64,000 nucleotides of DNA. Source: Sulfurimonas sp. GTDB taxonomy: Bacteria > Campylobacterota > Campylobacteria > Campylobacterales > Sulfurimonadaceae. Of this stretch, positions 45,376 through 56,173 are shown piece after piece. The stretch covers positions 35,687-99,686 of the forward strand of contig JAKITC010000003.1 in the NCBI GenBank assembly GCA_021648285.1. The letters are read 5' to 3'. The number at the start of each line of letters is the position of its first letter. Position 1 is the first letter of the stretch. The translations under genes were made by a program, and so were the position numbers. A model generated the notes under the pieces. That model worked only from the letters and a program-made list of their open reading frames with translations, did not search any database and had not been told where the DNA came from.

Positions 45376-47850
45376 ATGGGCGATTTGCTAAACAACGACA
45401 ATATACAAACTATTAATATAGAAGAGACTCTTTCTAGTAGTTACCTTGATTACTCTATGAGTGTAATTGTAGGCCGTGCACTTCCTGACGTTCGCGATGG
45501 ACTAAAACCAGTTCACAGAAGAATACTTTATGCGATGGACAAACTAAACCTATCTCACGGAGCTAAGTTCAAAAAATCAGCTCGTATCGTTGGTGATGTT
45601 ATTGGTCAATACCACCCTCACGGTGATACAGCAGTTTATGATGCTCTAGTTCGTATGGCTCAAGATTTCTCTATGAGAATGCAACTTATCGATGGACAAG
45701 GAAACTTCGGTTCTGTTGACGGTGACTCTGCAGCAGCTATGAGATATACAGAAGCTCGTATGACTAAATATGCCGGTGAACTTCTAAAAGACTTAGATAA
45801 AAATACAGTAAACATGATAGAAAACTACGATGGTACTACTAAAGAACCAGATGTTATGCCTACTCGTGTTCCTAACCTTCTTATAAATGGTTCATCCGGT
45901 ATCGCTGTTGGTATGGCAACAAATATTCCTCCACATAATCCAAGAGAGATTATGAATGGTTTAAAAGCTCTTCTAAAAAATCCAGACATTGAACTAGCTG
46001 AAATCATGGAACACATAAAAGCTCCTGACTTTCCAACCGGTGGTATCATCTTTGGTAAAAAAGGAATTACAGACGCTTATGAAACAGGTCGCGGTCGCAT
46101 CAAGGTTCGTGCAAAAACTCATATAGAACAAAAAGCGAAAAAAGAAATTATTGTAATTGATGAACTTCCTTACCAAGTAAATAAAGCTCGTCTTATTGAA
46201 AATATTGCTAATCTGGTTAAAGACAAGATGATTGACGGAGTTTCTGAAATTCGTGATGAATCTGACCGTGACGGGATGAGAGTTGTAATAGAGTTAAAAA
46301 GAGATGCAATGAGCGAGATTGTTTTAAACAATCTTTTCAAACAAACAAGCATGCAGACTACTTTCGGTATTATCATGCTATCTATATTAAATCAAGAACC
46401 CAGAATTTTTGGTATCATAACTATATTAAAGCATTTTATTAATCACCGTAAAACAATTATTATTCGTCGTACAATTTTTGACCTTGAAAAGGCAAAAGCA
46501 AGAGCTCATATCTTAGAAGGTCTTAAAAAAGCGCTTGATATTATTGATAAGATTATCGTGGTTATCAAAGCAAGTAAAAACATCGAAGAAGCGCGTGACA
46601 ACTTAGTCTCAGAATTTGACTTCTCAGAGATTCAGGCACAAAGTATCGTTGACATGCGTCTTGGTAAGCTTACAGGCTTAGAGCGTGAAAAAATCGAGAA
46701 TGAACTTCGTGAATTAATGGAACTAATCGAGTACTTAGAATCAATCTTAAAAAGTGAAGAAGTTCTTCACTCAATTATTACTGAAGAGTTTGATGAAGTA
46801 ATGGATACATACGGTTCAAATGAAAGAAGAACTGAAGTTGAAGATGATTATGATGACATTGATATTGAAGACTTAATCCCTAATGAGCCAATGGTTGTTA
46901 CTATTACTCACAGAGGCTATATCAAGCGTGTTCCATTGGCTTCTTACGAAAAACAGAAACGTGGCGGTAAAGGCAAAACTGCTGTTACTACTTACGAAGA
47001 TGACTTCATTGAGAGATTCTTTACATGTAACACTCATGACACACTACTATTTGTAACTGACCGTGGACAACTTCACTGGTTAAAAGTTTATAGAATTCCT
47101 GAGGGAAGCAGAATCGCTAAAGGTAAAGCAGTTGTAAACCTTCTTAACCTTGTAGCTGATGAACAAATCCAGTCTATCAATCCGACAACAGACTTCAGCG
47201 AAGACAAATCTTTAGTTTTCTTCACGAAAAAAGGTGTTGTTAAACGTACAAACCTAAGTGAATTTTCAAATATTAGAAGTAATGGTGTTAAAGCTATTAA
47301 CTTAGATGATGATGATTCTATTATTACAGCAAAAATTGCAAATCAAGATATTAAATATCTGTTCATAGTGACTAAGCTGTCTCAGTGTATAAAATTTGAT
47401 ATAGAAAAAACCCGTGACCAAGGTAGAAATACCAGAGGTGTTAGAGGTATTAAATTTAAACATTCTGGTGACGAAGTAATCGATGCAAACATTATTGCAA
47501 ATGACGAACAAGAAATTTTAATGATTGCTGAAAAAGGTATTGGTAAACGTACAGATGCCGGTGAGTACAGACTTACTAATCGTGGTGGTTCTGGTGTTAT
47601 AGCTATGAAGATGACAGCAAAAACAGGTAAAAATATTGTTGGTTGTCTGATGGTCGATGAGACTATGGATATGATGGCACTTACAAAAGCCGGTAAAATG
47701 ATTAGAGTTGACATGCAAACTATCTCTAAATCAAGCAGAAATACAAGTGGTGTTTATATAGTAAAAGGCGATGATGTAGCTAATGTCTCTCGTTGTCCTA
47801 AACAACCGGTAGAAGATGATGATGAAACTATCCAACCTGAACAAGGTTAG
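45376..47850 (+). CDS. gyrA: DNA gyrase subunit A
   Basis: An 824-residue gyrase A. The catalytic Tyr124 lies in AAMRYTEAR. The quinolone region reads [17 protein letters not shown] with Thr85 and Asp89, the wild-type state in Campylobacterota. The C-terminal half has the six-blade pinwheel repeats and the GyrA box QKRGGKG. An acidic linker [14 protein letters not shown] joins the two parts. The ribosome site AGGTGG precedes the ATG. It is followed by flgP, flgQ, flgR and asd, the same order as in C. jejuni. Confidence 0.97.
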   Translation: MGDLLNNDNIQTINIEETLSSSYLDYSMSVIVGRALPDVRDGLKPVHRRILYAMDKLNLSHGAKFKKSARIVGDVIGQYHPHGDTAVYDALVRMAQDFSMRMQLIDGQGNFGSVDGDSAAAMRYTEARMTKYAGELLKDLDKNTVNMIENYDGTTKEPDVMPTRVPNLLINGSSGIAVGMATNIPPHNPREIMNGLKALLKNPDIELAEIMEHIKAPDFPTGGIIFGKKGITDAYETGRGRIKVRAKTHIEQKAKKEIIVIDELPYQVNKARLIENIANLVKDKMIDGVSEIRDESDRDGMRVVIELKRDAMSEIVLNNLFKQTSMQTTFGIIMLSILNQEPRIFGIITILKHFINHRKTIIIRRTIFDLEKAKARAHILEGLKKALDIIDKIIVVIKASKNIEEARDNLVSEFDFSEIQAQSIVDMRLGKLTGLEREKIENELRELMELIEYLESILKSEEVLHSIITEEFDEVMDTYGSNERRTEVEDDYDDIDIEDLIPNEPMVVTITHRGYIKRVPLASYEKQKRGGKGKTAVTTYEDDFIERFFTCNTHDTLLFVTDRGQLHWLKVYRIPEGSRIAKGKAVVNLLNLVADEQIQSINPTTDFSEDKSLVFFTKKGVVKRTNLSEFSNIRSNGVKAINLDDDDSIITAKIANQDIKYLFIVTKLSQCIKFDIEKTRDQGRNTRGVRGIKFKHSGDEVIDANIIANDEQEILMIAEKGIGKRTDAGEYRLTNRGGSGVIAMKMTAKTGKNIVGCLMVDETMDMMALTKAGKMIRVDMQTISKSSRNTSGVYIVKGDDVANVSRCPKQPVEDDDETIQPEQG

Positions 47851-47851
47851 T

Positions 47852-47867
47852 TGGTATAGTAGTTGCT
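47852..47867 (+). promoter_or_regulatory. sigma-54 (RpoN) promoter of flgPQR
   Basis: TGGTATAGTAGTTGCT matches TGGYAYR-N4-TTGCW, with GG and GC 10 bases apart. It begins 2 bp after the gyrA stop and 52 bp before the flgP start. flgP and flgQ are known RpoN-dependent genes in C. jejuni, which supports the call. Confidence 0.7.
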
Positions 47868-47903
47868 TTAACTGCAATATCAAACCATGCTAAGGGATTA
47901 ACT

Positions 47904-48536
47904 ATGAAATATTTTATTTTACTTATAGCACTTTTAAGTGCTTCATCACTTTTTGGGGCTGACCAAGTTCAAACTGTAGATACTAAAGTAATACAACTGA
48001 CAAATGCCGAACTTCAAAGAGCAATAGCTGAAGCTAATCTGGCAAAAAAAGAGGCTACTTTTGCACAAATTGAAGCAATGCAGGCCAAAGCTGCACTTGC
48101 TAGAGAAAAAGCTGACAGAGAAGATGAAGCTGTAAAAATTGCAGAGGCTGCAGAAGCTCAGGCACAAGCTGAAGCAGAAGCACAAGCTGAAGCAGACGCT
48201 GAAGCTCAAGACGTTTTAAAAGAAAACAGCACTATGTATATTTCTGTTGTAGGACAAGGTGTTGCACCTATGAACACAACTTCTCCGGCTCAAGCTTATG
48301 CCCTTGCTAAAAGAGCAGCAATAGCAGATGCTTACAGAGCAATTGCAGAGAAGGTAAAAGGTGTTCGTATCGATGGTCAAGACTTAATTAAAAACATGAT
48401 GGTTAAAAGATCAACAATCCGTACTTCAGTTAAAGCAATGGTTAGAAATGCAAATGTTGTTGAGACAACTTTCAAAGAGGGGCTATGCGAAGTAGAGATG
48501 GAAATAGTAATCTCACATTCAGACTTTCCTCAATAA
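47904..48536 (+). CDS. flgP: Flagellar basal-disk protein FlgP (LPP20 domain)
   Basis: A 210-residue secreted protein: signal peptide (1-18), an Ala/Glu/Gln-rich coiled coil (about 30-110) and an LPP20-type domain (about 112-205) with SPAQAYALAKRAAIADAYRAIAEK and VKAMVRNANVVET-FKEGLCEVEMEI. FlgP forms the outer-membrane basal disk around the flagellar motor of Campylobacterota. Unlike C. jejuni FlgP it has no lipobox Cys at the signal-peptide end (LFGADQ) and it has an added coiled coil. It follows gyrA and overlaps flgQ by 52 bp. Confidence 0.82.
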   Translation: MKYFILLIALLSASSLFGADQVQTVDTKVIQLTNAELQRAIAEANLAKKEATFAQIEAMQAKAALAREKADREDEAVKIAEAAEAQAQAEAEAQAEADAEAQDVLKENSTMYISVVGQGVAPMNTTSPAQAYALAKRAAIADAYRAIAEKVKGVRIDGQDLIKNMMVKRSTIRTSVKAMVRNANVVETTFKEGLCEVEMEIVISHSDFPQ

Positions 48537-48895
48537 TCTTATTTTGTTCACTTGCATTAAATGCAGGTGAATATCTTATCTCATACCGATATATGGTAAA
48601 AGATGCCATTTTATATAATGAAACTCTACATATTTCACACGCTATGACAAAGTGTGAAGGAAAACCACAATCAGAGCTAATCCTAGAAAATACAACTGAT
48701 GGAGATCTCAAAAAACTCATATCTCAAAACTCAGAAGAATTTTCAAATTATATACATAAGCTAGGTTTACACATTAAATACAAGGAACAAACCTTAAACC
48801 TTCAAAACACCTCTACAACGATCCTAACTCTTAAGACAACTTGCTTCAAAGTCGATTTTAATGATAATTTCGCTAGAATAGCACCTTTAAAATAA
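48485..48895 (+). CDS. flgQ: FlgQ-like flagellar protein
   Basis: A 136-residue protein with a signal-type hydrophobic segment (about 13-27) after a polar start, and a small domain with conserved-looking Cys (CEGKPQ and TTCFKVDF). It begins 52 bp inside flgP, with GAGGGG before the ATG. Position between flgP and flgR matches flgQ of C. jejuni, which is needed for FlgP stability and motility. The sequence alone would not identify it. Confidence 0.65.
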   Translation: MRSRDGNSNLTFRLSSIILFCSLALNAGEYLISYRYMVKDAILYNETLHISHAMTKCEGKPQSELILENTTDGDLKKLISQNSEEFSNYIHKLGLHIKYKEQTLNLQNTSTTILTLKTTCFKVDFNDNFARIAPLK

Positions 48896-48926
48896 GGGTT
48901 ATCTAAACCCACATTTAGGGCATATA

Positions 48927-50075
48927 TTGAAAATTGCAATAGTTGAAGATGACATTAATATGAGAAAATCTCTTGAAATCGCTATGAGCGACTATAAAGA
49001 GTTTGAAATTAAAACATTTAAAAACGCAAAAGACGCACTAAAAGATATTGATAAGAGTTTTGATCTGGTTATAACTGACATCAATATGCCCGGTATGGAT
49101 GGTATAGAATTTGTAAAAACTTTAAATGGTAAATTTGAAGTGATTATAATGACCGGAAATGCAACATTGCAACGAGCGATAGAGTCTATTCACCTTGGTG
49201 TAAAAGACTTTTTGCTAAAACCTTTTGATGTAGACACTTTAGTTGCTGCAATAAAGAGAGAAGATAAAATACAAAAAGTACAAAAAACAGTTTGCAAGAC
49301 CAAAGATAAGAAAAAATCTAACGGTTTTTTAGGAACATCAAAAGTACTGGAGTCTGTAATTAAAATTGCAAATAAAGCTTCTAAGACAGATGCGAGTGTT
49401 TTACTTTTAGGAGATAGTGGTGTTGGTAAAGAGGTCTTTGCTTCTTACATTCATGACAACTCTCCCAGAGCAAAAAAACCTTTTATAGCTATCAACATGG
49501 CAGCTATTCCGGAAAATCTTATAGAGAGTGAACTATTCGGGTTTGAAAAAGGTGCATTTACCGATGCAAATGAGGCAAAAGTCGGACAGTTTGAACTAGC
49601 ACAAGGTGGAACTCTGTTTTTAGATGAGATTGGAGAAATGCCTTATGGTGTTCAAGCTAAGCTACTTCGTGCCCTGCAAGAAAAAGAGATAAGAAGATTG
49701 GGCTCAGCAAAAACAATAAAAATTGATATCAGAGTAGTATCTGCAACTAATGCAAATCTGACTGACAAGATAAAAGATGGAGAGTTTAGAGAAGATTTAT
49801 ACTACCGTTTAAATACTATCCCTCTAAGTATTCCACCTCTTAAAGATAGAAAAGATGAAATATTACAAATTGCTGATGCAATGCTGGAGCAAAACTGTAA
49901 AAAGTATGAGTTTGAACTAAAAACTTTTAGCAAAGAAGCTCAGGAACAACTTTTAGCATACAACTGGCCGGGAAACATTAGGGAACTTATCTCTGTGGTT
50001 GAGAGAGCTGTTATACTTAGTGAAAACCAAGAGATAACGGCAGATGAACTTTATTTACAAAATAAAATACAATAG
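48927..50075 (+). CDS. flgR: Sigma-54-dependent flagellar response regulator FlgR
   Basis: A 382-residue NtrC-type activator starting at TTG (AGGG upstream). The receiver domain (1-115) opens [17 protein letters not shown] and has the phosphoacceptor Asp51. The AAA+ domain has Walker A GDSGVGKE, Walker [12 protein letters not shown], and the sigma-54-contact loop as GAFTDA instead of GAFTGA. The protein ends 16 residues after the AAA+ domain, with no Fis-type HTH, as in H. pylori FlgR, which works without DNA binding. With the kinase FlgS it activates RpoN flagellar genes. The next gene, asd, starts 8 bp on. Confidence 0.92.
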   Translation: MKIAIVEDDINMRKSLEIAMSDYKEFEIKTFKNAKDALKDIDKSFDLVITDINMPGMDGIEFVKTLNGKFEVIIMTGNATLQRAIESIHLGVKDFLLKPFDVDTLVAAIKREDKIQKVQKTVCKTKDKKKSNGFLGTSKVLESVIKIANKASKTDASVLLLGDSGVGKEVFASYIHDNSPRAKKPFIAINMAAIPENLIESELFGFEKGAFTDANEAKVGQFELAQGGTLFLDEIGEMPYGVQAKLLRALQEKEIRRLGSAKTIKIDIRVVSATNANLTDKIKDGEFREDLYYRLNTIPLSIPPLKDRKDEILQIADAMLEQNCKKYEFELKTFSKEAQEQLLAYNWPGNIRELISVVERAVILSENQEITADELYLQNKIQ

Positions 50076-50083
50076 GAGTCAAT

Positions 50084-51118
50084 GTGCAAAAAAAATATAA
50101 TGTAGCAGTAGTTGGAGCAAACGGCGCTGTTGGAGAAGAAATATTAACAATTTTACAAGAGATAGATTTTCCACTTAATAAACTTGTACCACTAGCAAGT
50201 TCTAGAAGTGCGGGGGACACCGTAGAATTTTACGGTAAAGAGATAGTTATACAAGAACTGACAGATGATATTTTTGAAGAGGAAGAGATAGAGATAGCAC
50301 TTTTTAGTGCTGGTGGAAGTGTAAGTGCACAGTTTGCACCTGCAGCTGTTAAGGCTGGAGCTGTTGTTATTGACAATACATCCCACTTTAGAATGGACAA
50401 AGATGTTCCTCTTGTTGTGCCGGAAGTAAATCCACAAGATATCGCTAAGTGGAAAGATACTGGAATAATTGCAAATCCAAACTGTTCGACTATACAGATG
50501 GTTCAAACGCTTAAACCTCTTGATGATGCTTACGATCTTCTAAGAGTTGATGTTAGTACTTACCAAGCAACAAGTGGCGCCGGAAAAACTGCTATGAAAG
50601 AACTAGTTACTCAGATGCAAGACTTTTTTGCATTTAAACTAAGCGACTCAGAACATAAAGCTTTTAACCAGCAGATTGCTCTAAATGTAATCCCTCAAAT
50701 AGATGTTTTCATGGACAACGGATACACTAAAGAAGAGATGAAGATGACAAATGAGACTTCAAAAATCATGCATAAAGATATTGCTCTTAGTGCTACATGT
50801 GTTCGTGTACCAACTCTTCGCGGGCATGCAGAAGCACTTACTCTTACTTTTGACAGTGAAGTTCAAGCAGATGAAGTTAGAGATGTTCTAAGTAAGGCTC
50901 CTAATATTGTTATACTTGATAAGCCTGAAGAAGCTCTATACCCTATGCCGGCTACATGTGTAGATATGAATGAAACTTTTGTCGGTCGTATCAGAAATGA
51001 CAACTTCTCTAAAAATATAATTCACATGTTTATTGTTGCTGACAACTTAAGAGTAGGTGCTGCTACAAATGCAGTAAGAATTGCCCAAAAATGGGTAGAG
51101 ATGAATGAGGGGAATTAA
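50084..51118 (+). CDS. asd: Aspartate-semialdehyde dehydrogenase
   Basis: A 344-residue enzyme making aspartate semialdehyde from aspartyl phosphate for lysine, threonine, methionine and diaminopimelate. It has the NADP motif GANGAVGEE and the active-site Cys134 in NPNCSTIQM; a second site His lies in RGHAEALT. The start is GTG with AGGAG 5 bp upstream; an overlapping ATG is out of frame. It follows flgR by 8 bp. Confidence 0.95.
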   Translation: MQKKYNVAVVGANGAVGEEILTILQEIDFPLNKLVPLASSRSAGDTVEFYGKEIVIQELTDDIFEEEEIEIALFSAGGSVSAQFAPAAVKAGAVVIDNTSHFRMDKDVPLVVPEVNPQDIAKWKDTGIIANPNCSTIQMVQTLKPLDDAYDLLRVDVSTYQATSGAGKTAMKELVTQMQDFFAFKLSDSEHKAFNQQIALNVIPQIDVFMDNGYTKEEMKMTNETSKIMHKDIALSATCVRVPTLRGHAEALTLTFDSEVQADEVRDVLSKAPNIVILDKPEEALYPMPATCVDMNETFVGRIRNDNFSKNIIHMFIVADNLRVGAATNAVRIAQKWVEMNEGN

Positions 51119-51119
51119 A

Positions 51120-51638
51120 ATGTTAGAAAAAATATTTGAAAGCAGTTTATGGAGTACAAGATTTATGGTAATTTTTGCTGTAGTATTTGGCTTAATTGGA
51201 GCAGTTGTCTTATTCGCTGTAGCTAGTGTAGATGTATTTGCTACTGCTAAGTATGTTTTTACAACTTACTTTACTGGTGCACATCCTGAACGCTTTCATG
51301 AAGATGTAGTTGGTGGAATTATTGGTGCTGTTGACTTGTACCTTATCGGTGTAGTAATGCTACTTTTCTCTTTTGGTCTTTATGAACTGTTTATATCTGA
51401 TATTGATGTAGCAAAAAATAAAGATGGTGCAGAAAATCAACTTTTAGCTATTCATTCTCTTGACCAACTAAAAGACAAAATCTCTAAAGTAATCGTAATG
51501 GTTTTAGTAGTTGGTTTTTTTCAAAAAGTAGGACGTATAGAGTATACTACTGCCTTAGATATGTTTTATCTTGCACTATCAATCACCGCTATATCAGTTG
51601 GACTATATTTTTTAGGAAAAGTAGGGAAAAAACAGTAG
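51120..51638 (+). CDS. UPF0114/YqhA-family membrane protein
   Basis: A 172-residue membrane protein with about four helices, including FMVIFAVVFGLIGAVVLFAVASVDV and DLYLIGVVMLLFSFGLYELFIS, the YqhA/UPF0114 signature. I chose ATG 51120 because an upstream ATG (51105) lies before the AGGGG ribosome site. The function of the family is unknown. A gene of this family also follows asd in C. jejuni, so the order is conserved. Confidence 0.85.
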   Translation: MLEKIFESSLWSTRFMVIFAVVFGLIGAVVLFAVASVDVFATAKYVFTTYFTGAHPERFHEDVVGGIIGAVDLYLIGVVMLLFSFGLYELFISDIDVAKNKDGAENQLLAIHSLDQLKDKISKVIVMVLVVGFFQKVGRIEYTTALDMFYLALSITAISVGLYFLGKVGKKQ

Positions 51639-51693
51639 TTTAAACATAACATAAACTAATATCACTAAAATTAGACAACTAAAAAGGAAAACA

Positions 51694-52734
51694 ATGAGTA
51701 AAATATTTGTAGATGCGTGTTTTGGTAAAGAGACTCCACACACTCCGGTTTGGATGATGAGACAAGCTGGAAGATATCTTCCTGAGTATATGGCAGTACG
51801 TGCTGAGGTTGGAAACTTTTTAAATCTTTGCCATGACCCTAAAAAAGCATGTGAAGTAACACTTCAACCTGTTGATATTGTTGGTGTTGATGCTGCAATA
51901 CTTTTTAGTGATATTTTAGTTATTCCTGATGAGATGGGTATGGATTTAGAATTCATAAAAGGGTTTGGACCAAAATTCAATGACCCGTTAAACTCTCAAG
52001 AAGATTTAGACAGACTTATCGGTGGTGAGGAAGCAGCTTCTAAGCTAACTTACGTTTATGAAACTATCGAACTTATCAAAGCAGAACTAGATAAGAGAGG
52101 TGGTGAAACTGCACTTATAGGTTTTACCGGCGCACCTTGGACATTAGCTACTTATATGATTGAAGGAGAAGGTACAAAAACTTACAATATTTGTAAAAAA
52201 ATGATGTACTCAAATCCTGAGCTTTTACATAAAATACTTGCTAAAGTTACTGAAGTTGTAAAACTTTATATGGAAAAACAGATTCAAGCCGGGATAGATG
52301 TAGTTCAAATATTTGACTCATGGGCGGCAGCAATCGAACCAAGTAAATATGATGAGTTTTCTTGGAAATATATGGTTGAAATTGCTGATTATTTAAAAGG
52401 TAAGTATCCACACATCCCTATCATTATGTTCCCTAAAGGAATCCCTGCATTCTTAGATAAAGTTTATGGGAACTTTGAAGTATTTGGTGTAGACTGGTCA
52501 ACTCCTATGGCTTTGGCGAAAGAGAAACTTGGAAACAAATACGTTCTTCAAGGAAACATGGAGCCTTGTAGACTATATTCACAAAAGATGACTACACAAG
52601 CTGTTGAAGATATTCATGCAACAATGGGTGGCAAACGTCATATATTTAATCTTGGTCACGGGATCCTTCCGGATGTACCGGTAGAAAATGCGATACATTT
52701 TGTAAAAGAATGTCAAAGAGTTAGTAAAAAGTAA
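51694..52734 (+). CDS. hemE: Uroporphyrinogen decarboxylase
   Basis: A 346-residue enzyme of haem synthesis that removes four carboxyl groups from uroporphyrinogen III. Conserved motifs are the N-terminal [15 protein letters not shown], with the substrate Arg residues, [16 protein letters not shown], and the C-terminal [18 protein letters not shown]. It is followed after 9 bp by the radical SAM gene. Confidence 0.96.
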   Translation: MSKIFVDACFGKETPHTPVWMMRQAGRYLPEYMAVRAEVGNFLNLCHDPKKACEVTLQPVDIVGVDAAILFSDILVIPDEMGMDLEFIKGFGPKFNDPLNSQEDLDRLIGGEEAASKLTYVYETIELIKAELDKRGGETALIGFTGAPWTLATYMIEGEGTKTYNICKKMMYSNPELLHKILAKVTEVVKLYMEKQIQAGIDVVQIFDSWAAAIEPSKYDEFSWKYMVEIADYLKGKYPHIPIIMFPKGIPAFLDKVYGNFEVFGVDWSTPMALAKEKLGNKYVLQGNMEPCRLYSQKMTTQAVEDIHATMGGKRHIFNLGHGILPDVPVENAIHFVKECQRVSKK

Positions 52735-52743
52735 TTCCGCTAT

Positions 52744-53676
52744 ATGAAAACTATTTTCGGTCCTGTAAACTCAAGAAGATTTGGTTCTTCTTTGGGTATC
52801 GACCTCTCCCCTGCTTTAAAACAATGTAACTTTGACTGTCTTTATTGTGAACTCGCACCCAGTGCCACTACTGATTCTCAAACTAATACGGTAGAAGTCT
52901 CCACAATAATCAATGAGCTACAAGAACACTTAAACGATAAGATAGATGTCATAACAATTACAGCCAACGGAGAGCCAACTCTCTACCCTTACCTAGATGA
53001 GCTTATTGACGAGATAGATAAAATCAAAGGTAGTACTGAGACTCTAATACTGACAAATAGTGCAACTCTGGTCGATGACAAAGTTTTCAACTCACTTTTA
53101 AAACTAGACCAAGTAAAACTATCGCTTGATGCTATAAGCGAGGATGTATTTAAAAGAATAGACAGACCACATGTAAGCATAAACATAAAAGATGTAGTTC
53201 AAAGAGTAATAGATTTTTCTCGGGTCTACAAAGGCAAACTATATATTGAAATACTGTTTGTATATGGACTAAATGACACAAAAGAAGAGATAGCGAAACT
53301 AAACGAGATCCTTTTACAGTTAAATGTCACTAGAGTTGATTTGAGTACCATTGACAGACCGCCGGCATATCCTGTAGTGGGAATAAGCTATAAAGAGCTT
53401 CATAGTGCATCTTTGGAGTTTGACAGCTCCCTGCCTATCCACATCGCTTCTAGAGTGCATGCTGAACCGAACAACTCTTTTTACACAGATGAAGAGATAC
53501 TAAACACACTAGACAAGAGACCACTTACAATGGATGATATAAATCTGCTCCTTGATGAAGATAGCAAAGAGAGACTACATGTACTGATAAACGACTCTAA
53601 AATTATCAAAAAAACAGTCGGTAATCTAGAGTTTTTCATTCTACATGCCAACGAAAAAAGAAAACGACAAAAGTAG
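52744..53676 (+). CDS. Radical SAM protein, hemE-linked
   Basis: A 310-residue radical SAM enzyme with the cluster motif C-x3-C-x2-C (Cys28, Cys32, Cys35) in KQCNFDCLYCEL, and ITANGEPTLYP and SLDA motifs of the SAM-binding barrel. The N-terminal FGPVNSRRFGSSLGIDLSP marks a subgroup found next to hemE in Campylobacterota (Cj1244 type). The reaction is unknown to me; the link to hemE does not by itself prove a role in haem synthesis. Confidence 0.85.
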   Translation: MKTIFGPVNSRRFGSSLGIDLSPALKQCNFDCLYCELAPSATTDSQTNTVEVSTIINELQEHLNDKIDVITITANGEPTLYPYLDELIDEIDKIKGSTETLILTNSATLVDDKVFNSLLKLDQVKLSLDAISEDVFKRIDRPHVSINIKDVVQRVIDFSRVYKGKLYIEILFVYGLNDTKEEIAKLNEILLQLNVTRVDLSTIDRPPAYPVVGISYKELHSASLEFDSSLPIHIASRVHAEPNNSFYTDEEILNTLDKRPLTMDDINLLLDEDSKERLHVLINDSKIIKKTVGNLEFFILHANEKRKRQK

Positions 53677-53686
53677 TTTAAAAATC

Positions 53687-53715
53687 TTGACTTTTCACGG
53701 GTCATAAAGTATAAT
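53687..53715 (+). promoter_or_regulatory. Promoter of tRNA-Asn
   Basis: TTGACT (53687-53692) and TATAAT (53710-53715) with a 17-bp spacer; the tRNA begins 18 bp later. Confidence 0.8.
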
Positions 53716-53733
53716 TTCGGCTCTATTACATAT

Positions 53734-53808
53734 TCCGGATTAGCTCAGCGGTAGAGTAGGTGACTGTTAATCACTTGGTCACTGGTTCGAATCCAGTATC
53801 CGGAGCCA
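53734..53808 (+). tRNA. tRNA-Asn (GUU)
   Basis: A 75-nt cloverleaf with CCA encoded: acceptor TCCGGAT/ATCCGGA, D stem GCTC/GAGT, anticodon loop CTGTTAA (anticodon GTT) and T-arm ACTGG-TTCGAAT-CCAGT. Confidence 0.95.
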
Positions 53809-53958
53809 TATTTACATAAACACTTACATTCCAACTAAATCATTTAGCTACTGCGGCCTTTTGTGCCACTATTTTAAAAAAGAAGCTCTTTTAATATCTT
53901 CACTATTTTCTAGCCTTGCAGTTACCGTACAAACACCGTTAAAATGTGAGAATTCTAT

Positions 53959-56049
53959 TTAGAATGTATAGGAATAATTTAAAAAGAAATTAGTACCTTC
54001 TCTGAGTGCACCGTCTTCTCCTGTATTCCCGTTGTCTGGAAGACGCATTTCTTCATTTAAAATATTTTTGATTGTAAGTCGTATCTGAGAAGAGTTAGAG
54101 AATATATAAGTTATGGTCTCATCAAATATATGTTGTTGATTAACTTTTAGGTTTTCAGTTTTTGATTTATTTTGTGTAGTCTCTGAAGAATATTTCCACG
54201 TGGTACCAAATGAAAGTTTATTTATTGGACGATATATATACATAGCTTTTACCATTACTTTTGAAATATCTGGCATATTCTGATCTATGTGGGGTACATT
54301 GACTGTTGTATATTCGGAATCTGTATAAGTTGCATTCATATACAAGTTGTGTGAAGTTTTTGGATGGAAAAAGTACTCTAACTCAATTCCCTTACTTAGT
54401 CTCTCTTTCATAGTTTGATATCCTATATATGAATTAGAAGATTTATCTATATCTATTATATTTAAAAGTTCTGAATAATAAATATTTAAAGAAATTTTAT
54501 TGTCAAAATCAGGTATATAAACAATAGCTGCTTCATATGTATCTGTCTCTTCAGGTGAGATATCTTTAACTCCATGACCATAATAGATATGTCCACTAGT
54601 ATATTTTTCATAAAATGAAGGTGCTCTAAATGCTGAACCATACAATAATTTAAAAACAAACTCATCGTTTACTCTATAGACTAAACCTGCTCTTTTGCTT
54701 ATATTAGTACCTATATCTGAGTAGTTATCAACTCTTGCCCCTAGAACTAAATCAATATTTTTGTTTAATGATATAAGATCTTGAATATATGCATATTGGA
54801 TTGTTCTAGTTGTCTCATCAAATAAATCTGTATTGTAAGGATTTTCCCAATATCCAGCTTCATCAGTGTTATTAAAGTAAAAAACACCCATATTAGCTAG
54901 AACTAAAGCCATATTATCAACAATAGTATTCTCAACACTACTGTAAAAATCATTTGTTGTTAAATCAGCTTTACGGGTTCCCAGTCCAATTGATATATCA
55001 TTTGAACTAATCTCTGGAAGTGTTAAAATCGCCTCGGCTTCAAGGTTAACCTCTACTTGATGATCTCTAACATAAAAAGATTCCTGCATATTAACACCAA
55101 CAGCGGCAAAAATAGCGGCTATTTTAGCTACATCAGTTGTAAAGTAACCTGTTACATCAGATTCTCTGCGTGAAGCATTTATCTTTGTCTCTAGTTTAAA
55201 ATCATTGAACGATGTTTTATATGAGAGTTGAGAAAAAAGGTAAGTGTCTTCACGTCCATCATCATAATTAGGTGACACATCACCTTTATAAAGGTAGAAA
55301 TTTCCATAATGACTACTTTTGTATCTGGTTAAAAATTCAAAGTTACCATTAACTAACTTAACACCAAGAGAGTAGTTTTGCATAGCTTCATCTGTCGTTT
55401 TGTTGTTATAGTCTATTGACTTATCATTTTGCTCATAATAAGCATCAGTGAAAATTTTCCAATTACCTGAAGATGTATTTAGACTTGCACCTATTGTCCC
55501 ATAATCATAACTACCAGTACCTAAATAAATCTGATTTTCATTCTTCTCATTTCCAAGCTTTGTAATAATATTCACTGCTCCATAAAATGCTCCAGCTCCA
55601 TAAATAGTAGAGCCCGGTCCTCGCAGTACTTCTATCTTTTCTACAAGTTGCATAGGAAAATCCAAGTAAAAACCACTCGTCCCTGCAGCTTCATTGTTAA
55701 TTGAGACACCATCAATTAATATCTTTATTTTATCTGATATCATCGAACGAGGATTTTTAAAACCTCTAACCGTTGTTACAGGTTGTCCTAAAACGCTTAA
55801 CTGCATTTGTATTCCAGGCAACATACCAAGTGCTTCACCTACATTTTGAATTCCAGCATCTAAAAAAGTCTGTGCGTCAACAACCGTAACGACAGATGGC
55901 ATGTAATCAACATTTATTGATTTTTTTGTAGCTATATCACTCATATCATTCAAAAGAGATTCAAAATCTTCTGTAGTGTCAAGTTCGCTTGAAGATAGAG
56001 AAGTTACTATTAAGAGTATAAATGTAAATAAAACAATGAGTGTTCTCAC
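53959..56049 (-). CDS. TonB-dependent outer-membrane receptor, copy 2
   Basis: A 696-residue receptor: signal peptide (1-20), plug domain with VVTVVDAQTFLDAGIQNVGEALGMLPGI, TTVRGFKNPRS, ILIDGVSINNEAAG and VEKIEVLRGPGSTIYGAGAFYGAVNIIT, then a barrel ending in Phe (NYSYTF). The mature N-terminus DFESLLNDMSDIATKKSIN resembles that of copy 1. It is divergent from the YfiR-like/kinase operon, with TATAAT boxes on both strands between them. The ligand is unknown. Confidence 0.9.
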   Translation of the reverse strand: MRTLIVLFTFILLIVTSLSSSELDTTEDFESLLNDMSDIATKKSINVDYMPSVVTVVDAQTFLDAGIQNVGEALGMLPGIQMQLSVLGQPVTTVRGFKNPRSMISDKIKILIDGVSINNEAAGTSGFYLDFPMQLVEKIEVLRGPGSTIYGAGAFYGAVNIITKLGNEKNENQIYLGTGSYDYGTIGASLNTSSGNWKIFTDAYYEQNDKSIDYNNKTTDEAMQNYSLGVKLVNGNFEFLTRYKSSHYGNFYLYKGDVSPNYDDGREDTYLFSQLSYKTSFNDFKLETKINASRRESDVTGYFTTDVAKIAAIFAAVGVNMQESFYVRDHQVEVNLEAEAILTLPEISSNDISIGLGTRKADLTTNDFYSSVENTIVDNMALVLANMGVFYFNNTDEAGYWENPYNTDLFDETTRTIQYAYIQDLISLNKNIDLVLGARVDNYSDIGTNISKRAGLVYRVNDEFVFKLLYGSAFRAPSFYEKYTSGHIYYGHGVKDISPEETDTYEAAIVYIPDFDNKISLNIYYSELLNIIDIDKSSNSYIGYQTMKERLSKGIELEYFFHPKTSHNLYMNATYTDSEYTTVNVPHIDQNMPDISKVMVKAMYIYRPINKLSFGTTWKYSSETTQNKSKTENLKVNQQHIFDETITYIFSNSSQIRLTIKNILNEEMRLPDNGNTGEDGALREGTNFFLNYSYTF

Positions 56050-56069
56050 TTTAATCCCTGTTTAATTAA

Positions 56070-56118
56070 ATTATAATTTATTCTATTTGAATGATTATAA
56101 AATTAAATATGTTATAAT
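56070..56118. promoter_or_regulatory. Divergent -10 boxes, receptor and YfiR-like/kinase operon
   Basis: TATAAT occurs on the minus strand at 56070-56075 (21 bp before the receptor ATG) and on the plus strand at 56113-56118 (56 bp before the ATG at 56174). The 124-bp gap is almost pure A/T and shows no -35 element. Confidence 0.4.
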
Positions 56119-56173
56119 ATTTGGTAAATTTTTTTTATTATAGCATTTTATAAACTTTAGGAACAAAAAATAT

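Noticed and set aside
45825..47718. Open frames on the minus strand within gyrA
   Set aside because: Shadows of a strongly conserved gene, without ribosome sites or recognisable motifs.
53809..53958. A decayed gene or integrase remnant after tRNA-Asn
   Set aside because: A 25-codon stretch on the minus strand looks protein-like, but I recognise no family and no attachment-site repeat of the tRNA 3' end is present.
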